Origin: Thalassiosira profunda
Lineage: Eukaryota; Bacillariophyta; Thalassiosirophyceae; Thalassiosirales; Thalassiosiraceae
Assembly (NCBI GenBank): GCA_036939355.1
Contig: JALLAP010000550.1
Coordinates: 1-16,954, forward strand
DNA length: 16,954 nt
Direction of reading: 5' to 3'
The notes beneath the pieces are model-generated. The model was not told where the DNA came from. It did no database searches and saw only the letters and a program-made list of their open reading frames with translations. The position numbers and the translations under genes were made by a program. Numbering within the stretch: the first letter of the stretch is position 1; the number at the start of each line of letters is the position of its first letter. This document shows positions 1 through 8,100 of the stretch, one piece after another.

Positions 1-434
1 CTCCAGTTGGTCTGAAGAGCGTTGCCCATCGTGCGGGTCGTTGGTGTGGCGCAGAGGAGCGAGAAGGAGATTGCGATGCGTTGTCGATGGCGTCGAGAGC
101 TTTTTATGAGACATTTGCCACGATGCAGAGTGCGTCGATCCGGCGACGGGCGACGTTCCCAGATCGACGCGCGATACTCCGCTGTTCTTTGGCTTTCTCT
201 GTTGTTCGTCATGCTTGACCACCATCTTGGGTCGAGGACAAAAGAGACAAATCGGGTTGTCGGCAGTGTCGGCGAGGACAAAATGTGACCAATGCGAGGA
301 AGATAAGCGGCAGCTTCGCAAGCGAAGGCATTGGCACTTCGATTGGGTTCTCGGACATTCTCCCGTTCTGCCAACAAGCAAGGCGAAGGTAAGGGGCGCG
401 AGGCCAGGCGCAGGGCCAAAGCCAAAAAGCCCAC
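1..434. other. Left edge with no supportable gene
   Basis: This stretch holds the 3' flank of the minus-strand gene that ends at 435. A short plus-strand open frame at 22-288 shows no recognisable domain, signal or family resemblance. By the strand alternation seen in the rest of the window, a plus-strand gene could end here, but nothing in the sequence demonstrates it. I see no repeat or RNA gene. Confidence 0.5.
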
Positions 435-2030
435 TCAGTCTGACTTCTTCTTCTGCTGCCGCCGTCGCTTGCTGCGCGCCTTGTTCTTCGCCTTCTTCGC
501 CACCGCCACCGACGCCTTCTGGCTTGTTCTGCTGGAGTCACCGTTCAGAAAGGCATCGACTTTCAGCCGCAGCCGCTTCCGCGCAATCTTTCGATTCTGC
601 TGCAGGGACCTCGTTTCCTGGCACTCCACACGGACCTGGGTCGGAAGGTGGACCAGTATCACCCGATTCGAGGTCTTGTTGACCTTTTGCCCGCCCGCGC
701 CGGATCCTTTTGTGAATTTCTCGTCCATCTCGTCCTCGTTCAGCTCCGGCAGTGCAGGCTGGCCTGCGTCGAAGGATGGGGTCGATCCACTATCTCCCAC
801 CGACCTTTTGATGACCTGCTCCACCTCATTCAGTATCTCCTCTCGCAATAGATCGTTGGGCAACAGAGCCACCAGATCGGAGAACAGATACAAAAAGCCG
901 GTAATGTCTGGGAAACCAGCCCCATCAGACGCTGCTTCCTGGCCGTCCGCTGATTGTTCTTCATCCTCCCTTTTGGCGTCGTGATACAAGCCCATCACCT
1001 TTTTCACGTAATCTCTGACGCTCTCTCTGTCCCACTCGTCGTGCATCAACTGCGACGACAGATCCTTTAGCACGCCCACCCTTCGTTCCTCGAGTATGGC
1101 GACCAATTCTTTCAGTATCTCCGCCTGCCATTGCCGATTTCTCTCTTCCCTCGCCTCCTTCTCCCTCTTCCACTCGTCGTACGTTTCGAGGACTTGATCG
1201 ATCGTCTCCTTCGAATTCATCGACCCGAACACGCAATCCAACCTTCGCCCTTTGTCCCATACCGTGCGATCGAGGTATTTCACCGCCTCTATCCGGTGTT
1301 CCGGCAGCGCGAATGCAAATTGCGTCTCCTTGCCGGAAATGGAGTCGTTCGGCGCGTCGAAGGGCGTTTCGCACAGGCTGTCCTCCACCCGATCGTAGTG
1401 CACGACGGAGAAGGACGAAGATGGAAGAGTTGTATCCCACTTGATGCGGCGCAGTACCTCCTTCACCGGAGTCAGCCTTCCACTGGCGGTTGCATCTCCC
1501 TCGTCGTCGGACTCCTCCCGACTTTTTACGCTGCCATCTGCAAATAGCCGAGCGTAGGCGGTGCTGTCCACGTTCGTGAGCTTCTTCAGCCGAGCCTCGA
1601 CTCCGTGCATGCCCCTCCCCAGAAGCGACGCGAGGCGGACGGTGGATAGGTGTTTGTTGTCGTACAGCAGCCGATCGTCTTCCAACATCCACTCCCGGTA
1701 TATGTTTTCCATTGTGAGTGCATCAGCTTTGTCCTCGATCTCAACATCAACCGAACTGGAAGCGTATCGAGCACTCGGACATGGTGCATGTTGATGTGGG
1801 CGAGTACAATAGGATGCAATCAACAAATTGCAATTATGCGACGATGATTGTCGCGTGGCTATTGGCGGTGCATGTATTGACAGCGAGCGTCCCGGAGCTG
1901 CAAACGCTCGTGCGCATTGCAATCGAGACAAGAGCGGCAGCGCCAGCATTGTGGTGATGGCCAGAAGATGTCTTCTCCTGATGGCAGATGATGCGTAAGT
2001 GAGTGCACCAGCTGCGCGCCTTCGTTTCAT
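435..2030 (-). CDS. Plastid-targeted MJ1316 (DUF504)-GGQ fusion, putative ribosome-rescue peptidyl-tRNA hydrolase
   Basis: The protein has 531 residues if it starts at the first in-frame ATG (2030); the frame is open further upstream but only from a TTG. Residues 20-42 are a signal peptide after basic residues, ending ARA|FAAP, the diatom-type plastid junction (Phe43), followed by a Ser/His-rich transit region to about 100. Residues 109-163 resemble a SANT/Myb-like helical module (LASLLGRG, then VEARLKKL). Residues 186-270 match MJ1316/DUF504: EVLRRIKWD, then YDR, then LPEHRI, then TVWDKGRRLDCVFGS. Residues 275-410 are mostly helical and charged. Residues 437-495 are a class I release-factor GGQ domain (GSGAGGQKVNKTSNRV, GGQ at 446-448; then QETRSLQQNRKIARKRL) closest in wording to MTRFR/C12orf65-type rescue factors, and a Lys/Arg-rich tail follows, as in that family. 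There are no codon-recognition domains. Inferred role: release of peptides from stalled plastid ribosomes. The gene is divergent from the DNA glycosylase gene at 2273. Confidence 0.85.
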   Translation of the reverse strand: MKRRRAAGALTYASSAIRRRHLLAITTMLALPLLSRLQCARAFAAPGRSLSIHAPPIATRQSSSHNCNLLIASYCTRPHQHAPCPSARYASSSVDVEIEDKADALTMENIYREWMLEDDRLLYDNKHLSTVRLASLLGRGMHGVEARLKKLTNVDSTAYARLFADGSVKSREESDDEGDATASGRLTPVKEVLRRIKWDTTLPSSSFSVVHYDRVEDSLCETPFDAPNDSISGKETQFAFALPEHRIEAVKYLDRTVWDKGRRLDCVFGSMNSKETIDQVLETYDEWKREKEAREERNRQWQAEILKELVAILEERRVGVLKDLSSQLMHDEWDRESVRDYVKKVMGLYHDAKREDEEQSADGQEAASDGAGFPDITGFLYLFSDLVALLPNDLLREEILNEVEQVIKRSVGDSGSTPSFDAGQPALPELNEDEMDEKFTKGSGAGGQKVNKTSNRVILVHLPTQVRVECQETRSLQQNRKIARKRLRLKVDAFLNGDSSRTSQKASVAVAKKAKNKARSKRRRQQKKKSD

Positions 2031-2191
2031 GATAGCAGGCGCCGACGGGGATAATGCGAGCAAAATGGGTGTGGGAAATGATTGTGACTGTGATCAGGAT
2101 CAGGAGGAGCGGCGGAGCCCCCTGGAGATGAGGGAGAGCCGCAGGTCTAGGTAGGCGGGGGAGGCGGATGGGGGGAAGATAAGGCGGAAAA

Positions 2192-2236
2192 ATGAGTCAG
2201 CAAATAAATCAGAGGAAGCAGCCAGCCGAAAAATGA
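2192..2236 (+). promoter_or_regulatory. Upstream ORF 1 before the DNA glycosylase
   Basis: A 14-codon frame begins with ATG at 2192 and ends with TGA at 2234-2236. Its stop overlaps the next upstream start in an ATGA arrangement (2233-2236). Whether it is on the mRNA depends on the transcription start, which cannot be seen. Confidence 0.3.
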
Positions 2237-2270
2237 GCCTGCGGCGCGCAGAGACAGAGAGCTCATTTTT
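2229..2270 (+). repeat. Perfect 10-bp inverted repeat ending two bases before the first ATG of the glycosylase gene
   Basis: The arms are AAAAATGAGC (2229-2238) and GCTCATTTTT (2261-2270), perfectly complementary, separated by 22 bases. Inside the spacer, CTGCG (2239-2243) and CGCAG (2247-2251) form a second 5-bp stem with a 3-base loop stacked directly on the outer left arm. In RNA this would be a compound hairpin against the ATG at 2273. Confidence 0.6.
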
Positions 2271-2334
2271 AGATGAAGACGCCGTGGCAATTGACCTTCC
2301 TCGTCCTCGTCCTCATCATCCTCGCATCCATTGA
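2233..2334 (+). promoter_or_regulatory. Upstream ORF 2, overlapping the first ATG of the glycosylase
   Basis: A 33-codon frame starts inside the left arm of the hairpin (ATG at 2233) and stops at 2332-2334, out of frame with and across the start codon at 2273. There is no ATG between its stop and the ATG at 2420, so ribosomes reinitiating after it would next meet Met50 of the glycosylase frame. Confidence 0.35.
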
Positions 2335-3865
2335 GGGGTCCACAACAAAGGCTGACACATCTGCGTTTGTTCCCTATAGTCACATCCGCCCCTCCGCCGC
2401 CCTCACACCCTCCATCAGAATGGTGGAAGGCCACTCAGTCCACCGCATTGCCTCGCGCTTCCGCGCCCAACTCGTCGGGCGGAAGTTTGCCGCGCGCTCG
2501 CCCAATGGGCGCTTCGCCGATGGCGCGTCAGCCATCGACGGGCGGGTGCTGTCCCGCATGGAGGCGGTGGGGAAGAACCTGTTCGCCTTCTTCGGTGGCG
2601 GCGGCGAGGAGGAGACTGTGGTGCACGTGCACTTTGGCATGAGCGGCGCGTGGGCCGTCTTCGATACGTTGCTCGAGGATGAGCCGGAGGTGAAGCCCAC
2701 CACGCGCCTCCGCCTCGAAGAAATCCCGGGCGCATCGTCGAAGAATGCTACGAGGTTTGTGACGCATCTCTCAGCTATGACGGTTGCCCACTCAGACATG
2801 TCGCTCTATACTTCCAAGAAGCTATCGCTTGGCGAGGATCCTCTTAGACCCGATGCCGATCCGCACGCCCTCTATGAAAGGGTCTCTAAGTCAAAGAAGA
2901 GCATCGGGCAGCTTATTATGGATCAGAGCTATTTCACGGGGCCGGGGAACATCTACAGGGCCGAGATTCTGTTTCTTGCGGGCGTGTATCCGACCACGCC
3001 GGGGAATGCGCTGGACAGGCCGACGTTCGACCGCATCTGGGCAGCCACGGTATCTTTGCTAAGGCGAGGATACGATACCGGCAGCATCCTCACGGTGGAT
3101 GCCAAACTGGATCCGGAGGTGGCAGCTCGTGGTGAGAGGAGGTACATCTACAACAAAAGTTCGTGTGCGAGGTGCGGCGGACGGGTGAGCTCGTGGGATA
3201 TGTCCGGAAGGACTTGTTACTCTTGTGAGGGCGGTTGCCAGCCCAAGATCAAGGCGGAGGCGAAAGCGCCGAGTGGCGACTCCAGCAAAAAGGTCGTGGC
3301 AAAGGAGAGTAAGGGCAAGAATCAGGTGAAGAAAGAGAAGCCGCAGCACGTGCCATTCATCTCCCACTGTGCTCCGATCAACTACCGCCAAAGGCTCGCT
3401 AAGGGCGGCGCCAAGGCGCTCACTGTTGCTGAGATCCGATCCACCATCGAGCAGATGACAGGTGGGTCTTCGTCTGAGTTTCTTCCTGCAAAAAGCGCGA
3501 GGAAGTCCGTGCACGTGGAGGCACTCGACAATCTGCTTCAGCAGCAGAAGGGAACGAAATCTCTGAAGGGTGACACGAGTGTGAAGGCTGCAAAGCCGCT
3601 GCCGCCGCCGCGGGTCAGCGCCGAGGACGCCGCGCGCGAGAAGGCCACAAGCGGCGAGAACCGGGCCGTGGAGCATGTCGCGGAGCTCTCGCGGGAGCAG
3701 GCCGTCAAGGCCATTACGGCGGTGACCCCATCGCCAGGTGCCGCTGGTGGGACGAAAAAGTCCAGGAAGAAAGCGACCGGGAAGAGGGGCAGCAGTGTTG
3801 CAAAGGAGGAAGGTGTTGGCGGAAAGAGGAGGAGCAGTCGTCGCAAATTGAACTACGATGCATGA
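2273..3865 (+). CDS. Fpg/Nei-family DNA glycosylase/AP lyase (endonuclease VIII-like) with plastid-type presequence and long basic tail
   Basis: The protein has 530 residues from ATG 2273, or 481 from the in-frame ATG at 2420 (Met50). The enzyme core starts at Met50 with MVEGHSVHR, equivalent to the usual N-terminal MPEG of this family; its residue 2 is the catalytic amine, here Val. Other landmarks are GRFADGASAIDGR, the GKNLF lysine, VHVHFGMSG, and an H2TH motif at 211-236 (IGQLIMDQ, then GPGNIYRAEILFL). A zinc finger at 298-322 has C298-x2-C301-x16-C318-x3-C322. The wording is closest, from memory, to actinobacterial Nei-type enzymes. Residues 1-49 are a signal peptide plus TSAFVP, a plastid-type junction. 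About 200 extra C-terminal residues are Lys-rich and end in KRRSSRRK-like basic clusters that could act as a nuclear signal. Inferred role: base excision repair of oxidised pyrimidines or purines. The gene is convergent with the CX9C gene, 60 bases away. Confidence 0.88.
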   Translation: MKTPWQLTFLVLVLIILASIEGSTTKADTSAFVPYSHIRPSAALTPSIRMVEGHSVHRIASRFRAQLVGRKFAARSPNGRFADGASAIDGRVLSRMEAVGKNLFAFFGGGGEEETVVHVHFGMSGAWAVFDTLLEDEPEVKPTTRLRLEEIPGASSKNATRFVTHLSAMTVAHSDMSLYTSKKLSLGEDPLRPDADPHALYERVSKSKKSIGQLIMDQSYFTGPGNIYRAEILFLAGVYPTTPGNALDRPTFDRIWAATVSLLRRGYDTGSILTVDAKLDPEVAARGERRYIYNKSSCARCGGRVSSWDMSGRTCYSCEGGCQPKIKAEAKAPSGDSSKKVVAKESKGKNQVKKEKPQHVPFISHCAPINYRQRLAKGGAKALTVAEIRSTIEQMTGGSSSEFLPAKSARKSVHVEALDNLLQQQKGTKSLKGDTSVKAAKPLPPPRVSAEDAAREKATSGENRAVEHVAELSREQAVKAITAVTPSPGAAGGTKKSRKKATGKRGSSVAKEEGVGGKRRSSRRKLNYDA

Positions 3866-3925
3866 GATCTGTGGCCAATAAGTAGAATTGGGGTAAAGGG
3901 AAACTGCTAGAGAAATCAGTGCAGA

Positions 3926-4690
3926 TTATCCCAGGATGTCCTTCATCGCTCGCTGCACCCCCAATCCCACGCATCGTTCCACCGCCTCTCGCTCTTCCAG
4001 ACAAATGTACTCATCCAGGCCCTGCTGTTCCATCAGCTTGGCTTCGGCTTTGTCCAATCCGTTCCAACACGACACCAGACTCCTCGTTCTATCGGGACAA
4101 ACCGCGCCCGCAAGGCACAGGCTGTAGTTCGCGCTGTGTATCTTTGCCATCAGGAAATTGCCAGGCATGGATAGAGGCGTGTATTCTGAATGGTATGGAG
4201 GCGGCGTCAGAGCAGGCGTAGATTCGTCGGGCGGTTGATCAGGTGTTGCAGCTGTTTGCTGTTCCCTCTCCTTCTTTGCCTTCAGCATCATCGCCCGCTT
4301 GTATTGGAATTGATTGTGATTCAGCAGCGCCCTGGATTTGTACGTTGCACATGTCGCCGCTATTTTCCTCACATCGTCCAGTGTCGACCGGTGTGTTGGC
4401 GTGGTGCTTCCATCCGATGCGTGCGTCGATGCCTCCCCATCACCATCGAGATAGTGATGCGCTATCAGAGAGACCATGGGCTCCACATTGCCATGCGCCC
4501 CGCCCGGAATGTGCATGGGGAACAAACATTGCTTCTCCAAGTATTGGCGCTTTGACGTGTTGTTCGGCGGCGTCGATTGGCCCTGTTTCTTCAGCCACTG
4601 CTCGATGAAGGTCGGCTGTTGGCTGTTGGCCGGCTCGTCTGCAATTGCAGGCGGGGGCGGCGGCGGCGGCGGCGGAGGCAGCGGCGACAT
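3926..4690 (-). CDS. Twin-CX9C (CHCH) protein, probably mitochondrial intermembrane space
   Basis: The protein has 254 residues and starts at ATG 4690, preceded by AAT (A at -3). Near the C-terminus it carries a twin CX9C array: C198-x9-C208, a 21-residue linker, then C230-x9-C240. This is the fold oxidised by the Mia40 relay in the mitochondrial intermembrane space, and no cleavable presequence is needed. The N-terminus has a run of ten prolines (residues 5-14), then the segment FIEQWLKKQGQ and a low-complexity Thr/Pro/Ser-rich middle. The remainder is unrecognised. Single-CHCH proteins include respiratory-complex subunits, assembly factors and MICOS parts, and I cannot choose among them. 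It is unusually long for a CHCH protein. The gene is divergent from the kelch-RING gene. Confidence 0.78.
   Translation of the reverse strand: MSPLPPPPPPPPPPAIADEPANSQQPTFIEQWLKKQGQSTPPNNTSKRQYLEKQCLFPMHIPGGAHGNVEPMVSLIAHHYLDGDGEASTHASDGSTTPTHRSTLDDVRKIAATCATYKSRALLNHNQFQYKRAMMLKAKKEREQQTAATPDQPPDESTPALTPPPYHSEYTPLSMPGNFLMAKIHSANYSLCLAGAVCPDRTRSLVSCWNGLDKAEAKLMEQQGLDEYICLEEREAVERCVGLGVQRAMKDILG
4650..4675 (+). repeat. GGC trinucleotide repeat coding the proline run
   Basis: An almost pure GGC run on the plus strand reads as consecutive CCG/CCC/CCT codons on the minus strand, giving ten prolines near the N-terminus of the twin-CX9C protein. Such microsatellites often vary in length between strains. 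Confidence 0.8.
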
Positions 4691-5119
4691 ATTATATCTC
4701 GACCAGTAGATGCACCCTCGGTATGTTCCAACACGTCAGCCTCTCTCCCTCACCGTCGCTGGCGGAGCTTGGGTCGGTGCATGCCCGCACCTGCGCGCTG
4801 CTGCATGCTAGCTGCACCGAGAGTGAATGAAGGCTCCCAGACTTCAGTTATGATGTTGAGCTATTACTGCAAAGAAAGCATTCTTTACTGATGTCTGTCC
4901 AGTATGTAGTTGGTGCGGAAGGAAACTGCGGCGAGGCGTCAGCTGCCGGCTACACCCCCAACCTCAGCCCCAACCAAGCTATTGTACTGGTCGGAACGCA
5001 CAACACCGTCTGTCAGAACATCGGCCGCTCTTCCGCCTCCGCTCCCAATACAGGGTGCGGGTGCAGCGGGTTGGGCGGCGATTGGGAGTGCAGGGCGCCG
5101 AGAGTGCGTCCGGCGCAAG
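4691..5119. promoter_or_regulatory. Shared divergent upstream region (CX9C / kelch-RING)
   Basis: The 429 bases between the two start codons contain no convincing ORF beginning with ATG. A CRE-like ACGTCA lies at 4733-4738, 43 bases upstream of the minus-strand ATG. An 8-bp perfect inverted repeat pairs TCGGTGCA (4774-4781) with TGCACCGA (4813-4820), with GCATGC elements next to the left arm and inside the spacer. A GGCGCC palindrome is at 5094-5099, 20 bases before the plus-strand ATG. Confidence 0.4.
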
Positions 5120-8100
5120 ATGCCGCCATGGAAAGCGATCGTGCTAGGTGCACTGGCCGCCCACACCGCCGGCGCTGCTGATCTGCGCGAGGTGTATCGG
5201 CTGATGCAGCAGCCACCGCAACACCATATGGAGCCTCATGGTGACAGGCTTCTTCCGACGCAGCCGATCCATCGGAGCATATTGTCAAACAGAAAGCGGA
5301 GGGTGTTGCAAAGCCCCGGAGCAAACAACGATAACAATTCACAGATACAAGATGAGCCACTAGACAAACAGTCGTCCCGTCCGGGCGAACCTGTGCCCCC
5401 GCTACTGACTGCGGGATGGTGGGTGCGCGTCAGCGAAGAGACGGGGCAGAATGTGTGGAATTACGTGCCCGAGAGCCGACGCGCGGCCTCCTCGGTGATA
5501 TACACATACAAGGTGCATAGAGAGGGTAGGGGATTGGAGGAGAACGAGGACGGGGTGGAGGAGGGGAGCGATCAAGCAAAGGTTGTGAACAATCATGCAT
5601 CAAATAATACCTCTGGGCCAGTGGGGGAGGAAGTTGTAGCAATTGACAGTGCAACTACAGCTGCATCTGCATCTGCAGATGAAGCACCCAGCCCCATTAC
5701 TGACGCAAAGGCCAATGGGAAAGCTGAAAAGACTGACAGTGCAAATGCGACCAAACCTGAACCTGCAACAGCAGAAGAAGCACCCAGCCAGGAGCAGCAT
5801 ACATCACAACCTCCAAAAGAGAAACACAAGGGCTCGACGACCAACACCGAAGGGGATGAATACATGATAATATCGGGTGGGTACACAGACCACGATTGGG
5901 CCACATTCCCCGTCTACGCGTTCCCAATCACATCCACCATCCGCACGGGTAGCGGTCAGTGGATCGACCTGTCCCCCTCGGACAATTTCGGGCAGATCAA
6001 TATGGACTCCAATTGTACCGAGGAAGACTCGGTGGCGGCGAGGGACAAGCTCTATGCCCAAGCGCAGTTTCTGGATGCCGAGGATGCCGAGGATCCGTGG
6101 GAGAAGGCGCAGTCTTGCGCACCGACGGGGAGAATGGGGCACGCGAGCGTCGTACACCGCGACAAACTTTACGTGTTTGGCGGCCTGATTTACGACGAGG
6201 AGCAGGCGTCCACCAGTCGGTACCGGAAGGAGTCGTTTCGATTAGAAGACGTCCCGTTTGTGTACAGGCTCGACCTGAAGGAGATGTTCGAGGCGAGGCG
6301 TGCCGAGAGCGAGGGGCGGACGCCGCCCAAGGTGACAGGATGGCAGCGCATCGTTCCTAGGGTGAAACCTTTTCCTACCTCGACCGGCATGTCGTCCACA
6401 TCGGCCGCCGAAGTGCTCCTCACGTCCATCAACCGAGGCGAGATGCAGGGCGGACTGTGGTCTGATTCAGCAGGAGGGAACGACAAGTTCGTCATGTACG
6501 GCGGTCTGCGAATAGCACAGCTCGAGTACGAGGGATACGGGCACAACGACCCGTCCAAGTTCGTGAAAGGAGAGACCACCTTTGGATCGTCGTCGCAGCA
6601 TTCGCATAAGATTGTGGAGCTGCCGCTGGGAGATGCATGGGCGTTAGATCTCAAGGAGGTCTGCTGGGAGAAGATCACAAACTCTTATGGGCGGCCCATC
6701 AAAGATGGCGTGGATCTGGAAAGCAGCGATGAAGTTGACGAGGAAGCGAACGATGCGTACGCAACACTTCCAACTCCAAACACCGACGACTCTTTGGACG
6801 ATGACTGGATCTTTGACGATATCTCGGCGTACCCTCGCCCTCGGACTGCCCACGCAGCGACTGTCGTGGGAGACGAACTTATCATTCACGGCGGGATGGG
6901 GTGGAACGAGCGCACCAATGACTGGGACGGCAGCACCGACTGGGAGACGCTCGATGATATGTGGATTATAGATCTCAACACACGCGAATGGAGGAGGCGG
7001 TTCCTCTTTCCTTCCCTAGTTCGGTCCTACCACACGTTGGTTGGCTGGAGCATGGAGGACAGCATTCCCGGATGGGGCAAGGACTTCGGCTTTTCTAATT
7101 ACACATCCTGGGAGGGGTCCGTCGTCGCGGCATTTGGGGGGTACACTACGGGCATCGACGTCTTCAGCGGAGAGGAGCTCGCCTATGTATTTGACGACTT
7201 GCTGATATCCTATCCACCTCCGCCAAAGTCCGCACTCGACCAACCACTGTCTCCTTGGCTGAAGGTTTACATGAAGGAAGAGCGGGATGGCGCCGAGATG
7301 ATCTCAACGCGCTATGAGCACTCGGCGGTACTCTCGAAGGAGGGAGTGCTGGTGGTGTGGGGCGGCAGCTTTTCCAATACCAAGAGCATCAAGGGCATTT
7401 GGTTTATCAATGTTGCGGGAGAAGATTCGACGCTGCAACTGACAATGGCTCAAGCCGACGAGATCTTCAACGATTACGAGCGAACGATCACTGCTCTCCA
7501 CACGATCGTCATCATGTTGATGTTCATGTCCATTTCTCTGACGCTCCTTTTGGGCCTCACTCAGCGCTACCAAGAACTGGTCCAGCAGGCAAACGACGAG
7601 GCTGCGGTCGCTGCCGGAATGGCGCTGGAGGGACAAGATGGCGTAACCGAGCAGCCAGCACACAGAGGAAATGGGCTGCATCCTGAGATCATAGATACGC
7701 TCCCTCGCAAGCTATACAGTGCGGGCGACGAGACAGAGGGAAGTGACCAAGATTGTTGCCCGATCTGCATGGATGAGTACCAAGAAGGAGACGAATTGCG
7801 AGTCCTTCCGTGCGATCATGCAATGCACCTTACGTGTCTGGATGCGTGGCTTCTGAATCATCCGAGCTGCCCTTCGTGTCGGCACTCTCTGAGCGAGCTT
7901 GTCGATGATCGACCAATGATGCAGCTACGGACACTCCGGTCTCGGCTATCCAACGGCTCTGCATTGGCTCGCTTCCTGCAGAGTCACTCGGAGGAGGGCG
8001 TCGAGCTTGGTGAGATCCGCATTCCCAGAGAGACTGTCATTGATTTCCGGTTCATCACAAGCTTGGATCTCACAGAGGAAGATGGCGACGCCGAGGCAAC

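Larger units (their letters stand above)
2031..2272. promoter_or_regulatory. Shared divergent upstream region (rescue factor / DNA glycosylase)
   Basis: The 242 bases between the two start codons must carry both promoters. A bZIP/AP-1-type heptamer TGAGTCA lies at 2193-2199, and a GGCGCC palindrome at 2038-2043 lies just upstream of the minus-strand ATG. The element GAAAAATGAG occurs twice (2187-2196 and 2228-2237). I see no TATA box with confidence. Confidence 0.4.

Noticed and set aside
22..288. Plus-strand open frame of 88 codons at the left edge
   Set aside because: Basic, low-information product with no family likeness, no ATG start at its listed beginning and no support from its surroundings.
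961..1692. Long minus-strand frame of 243 codons inside the rescue-factor gene
   Set aside because: Arg/Gly-rich translation typical of a shadow frame in GC-rich coding DNA; the real frame on the same strand has recognisable domains.
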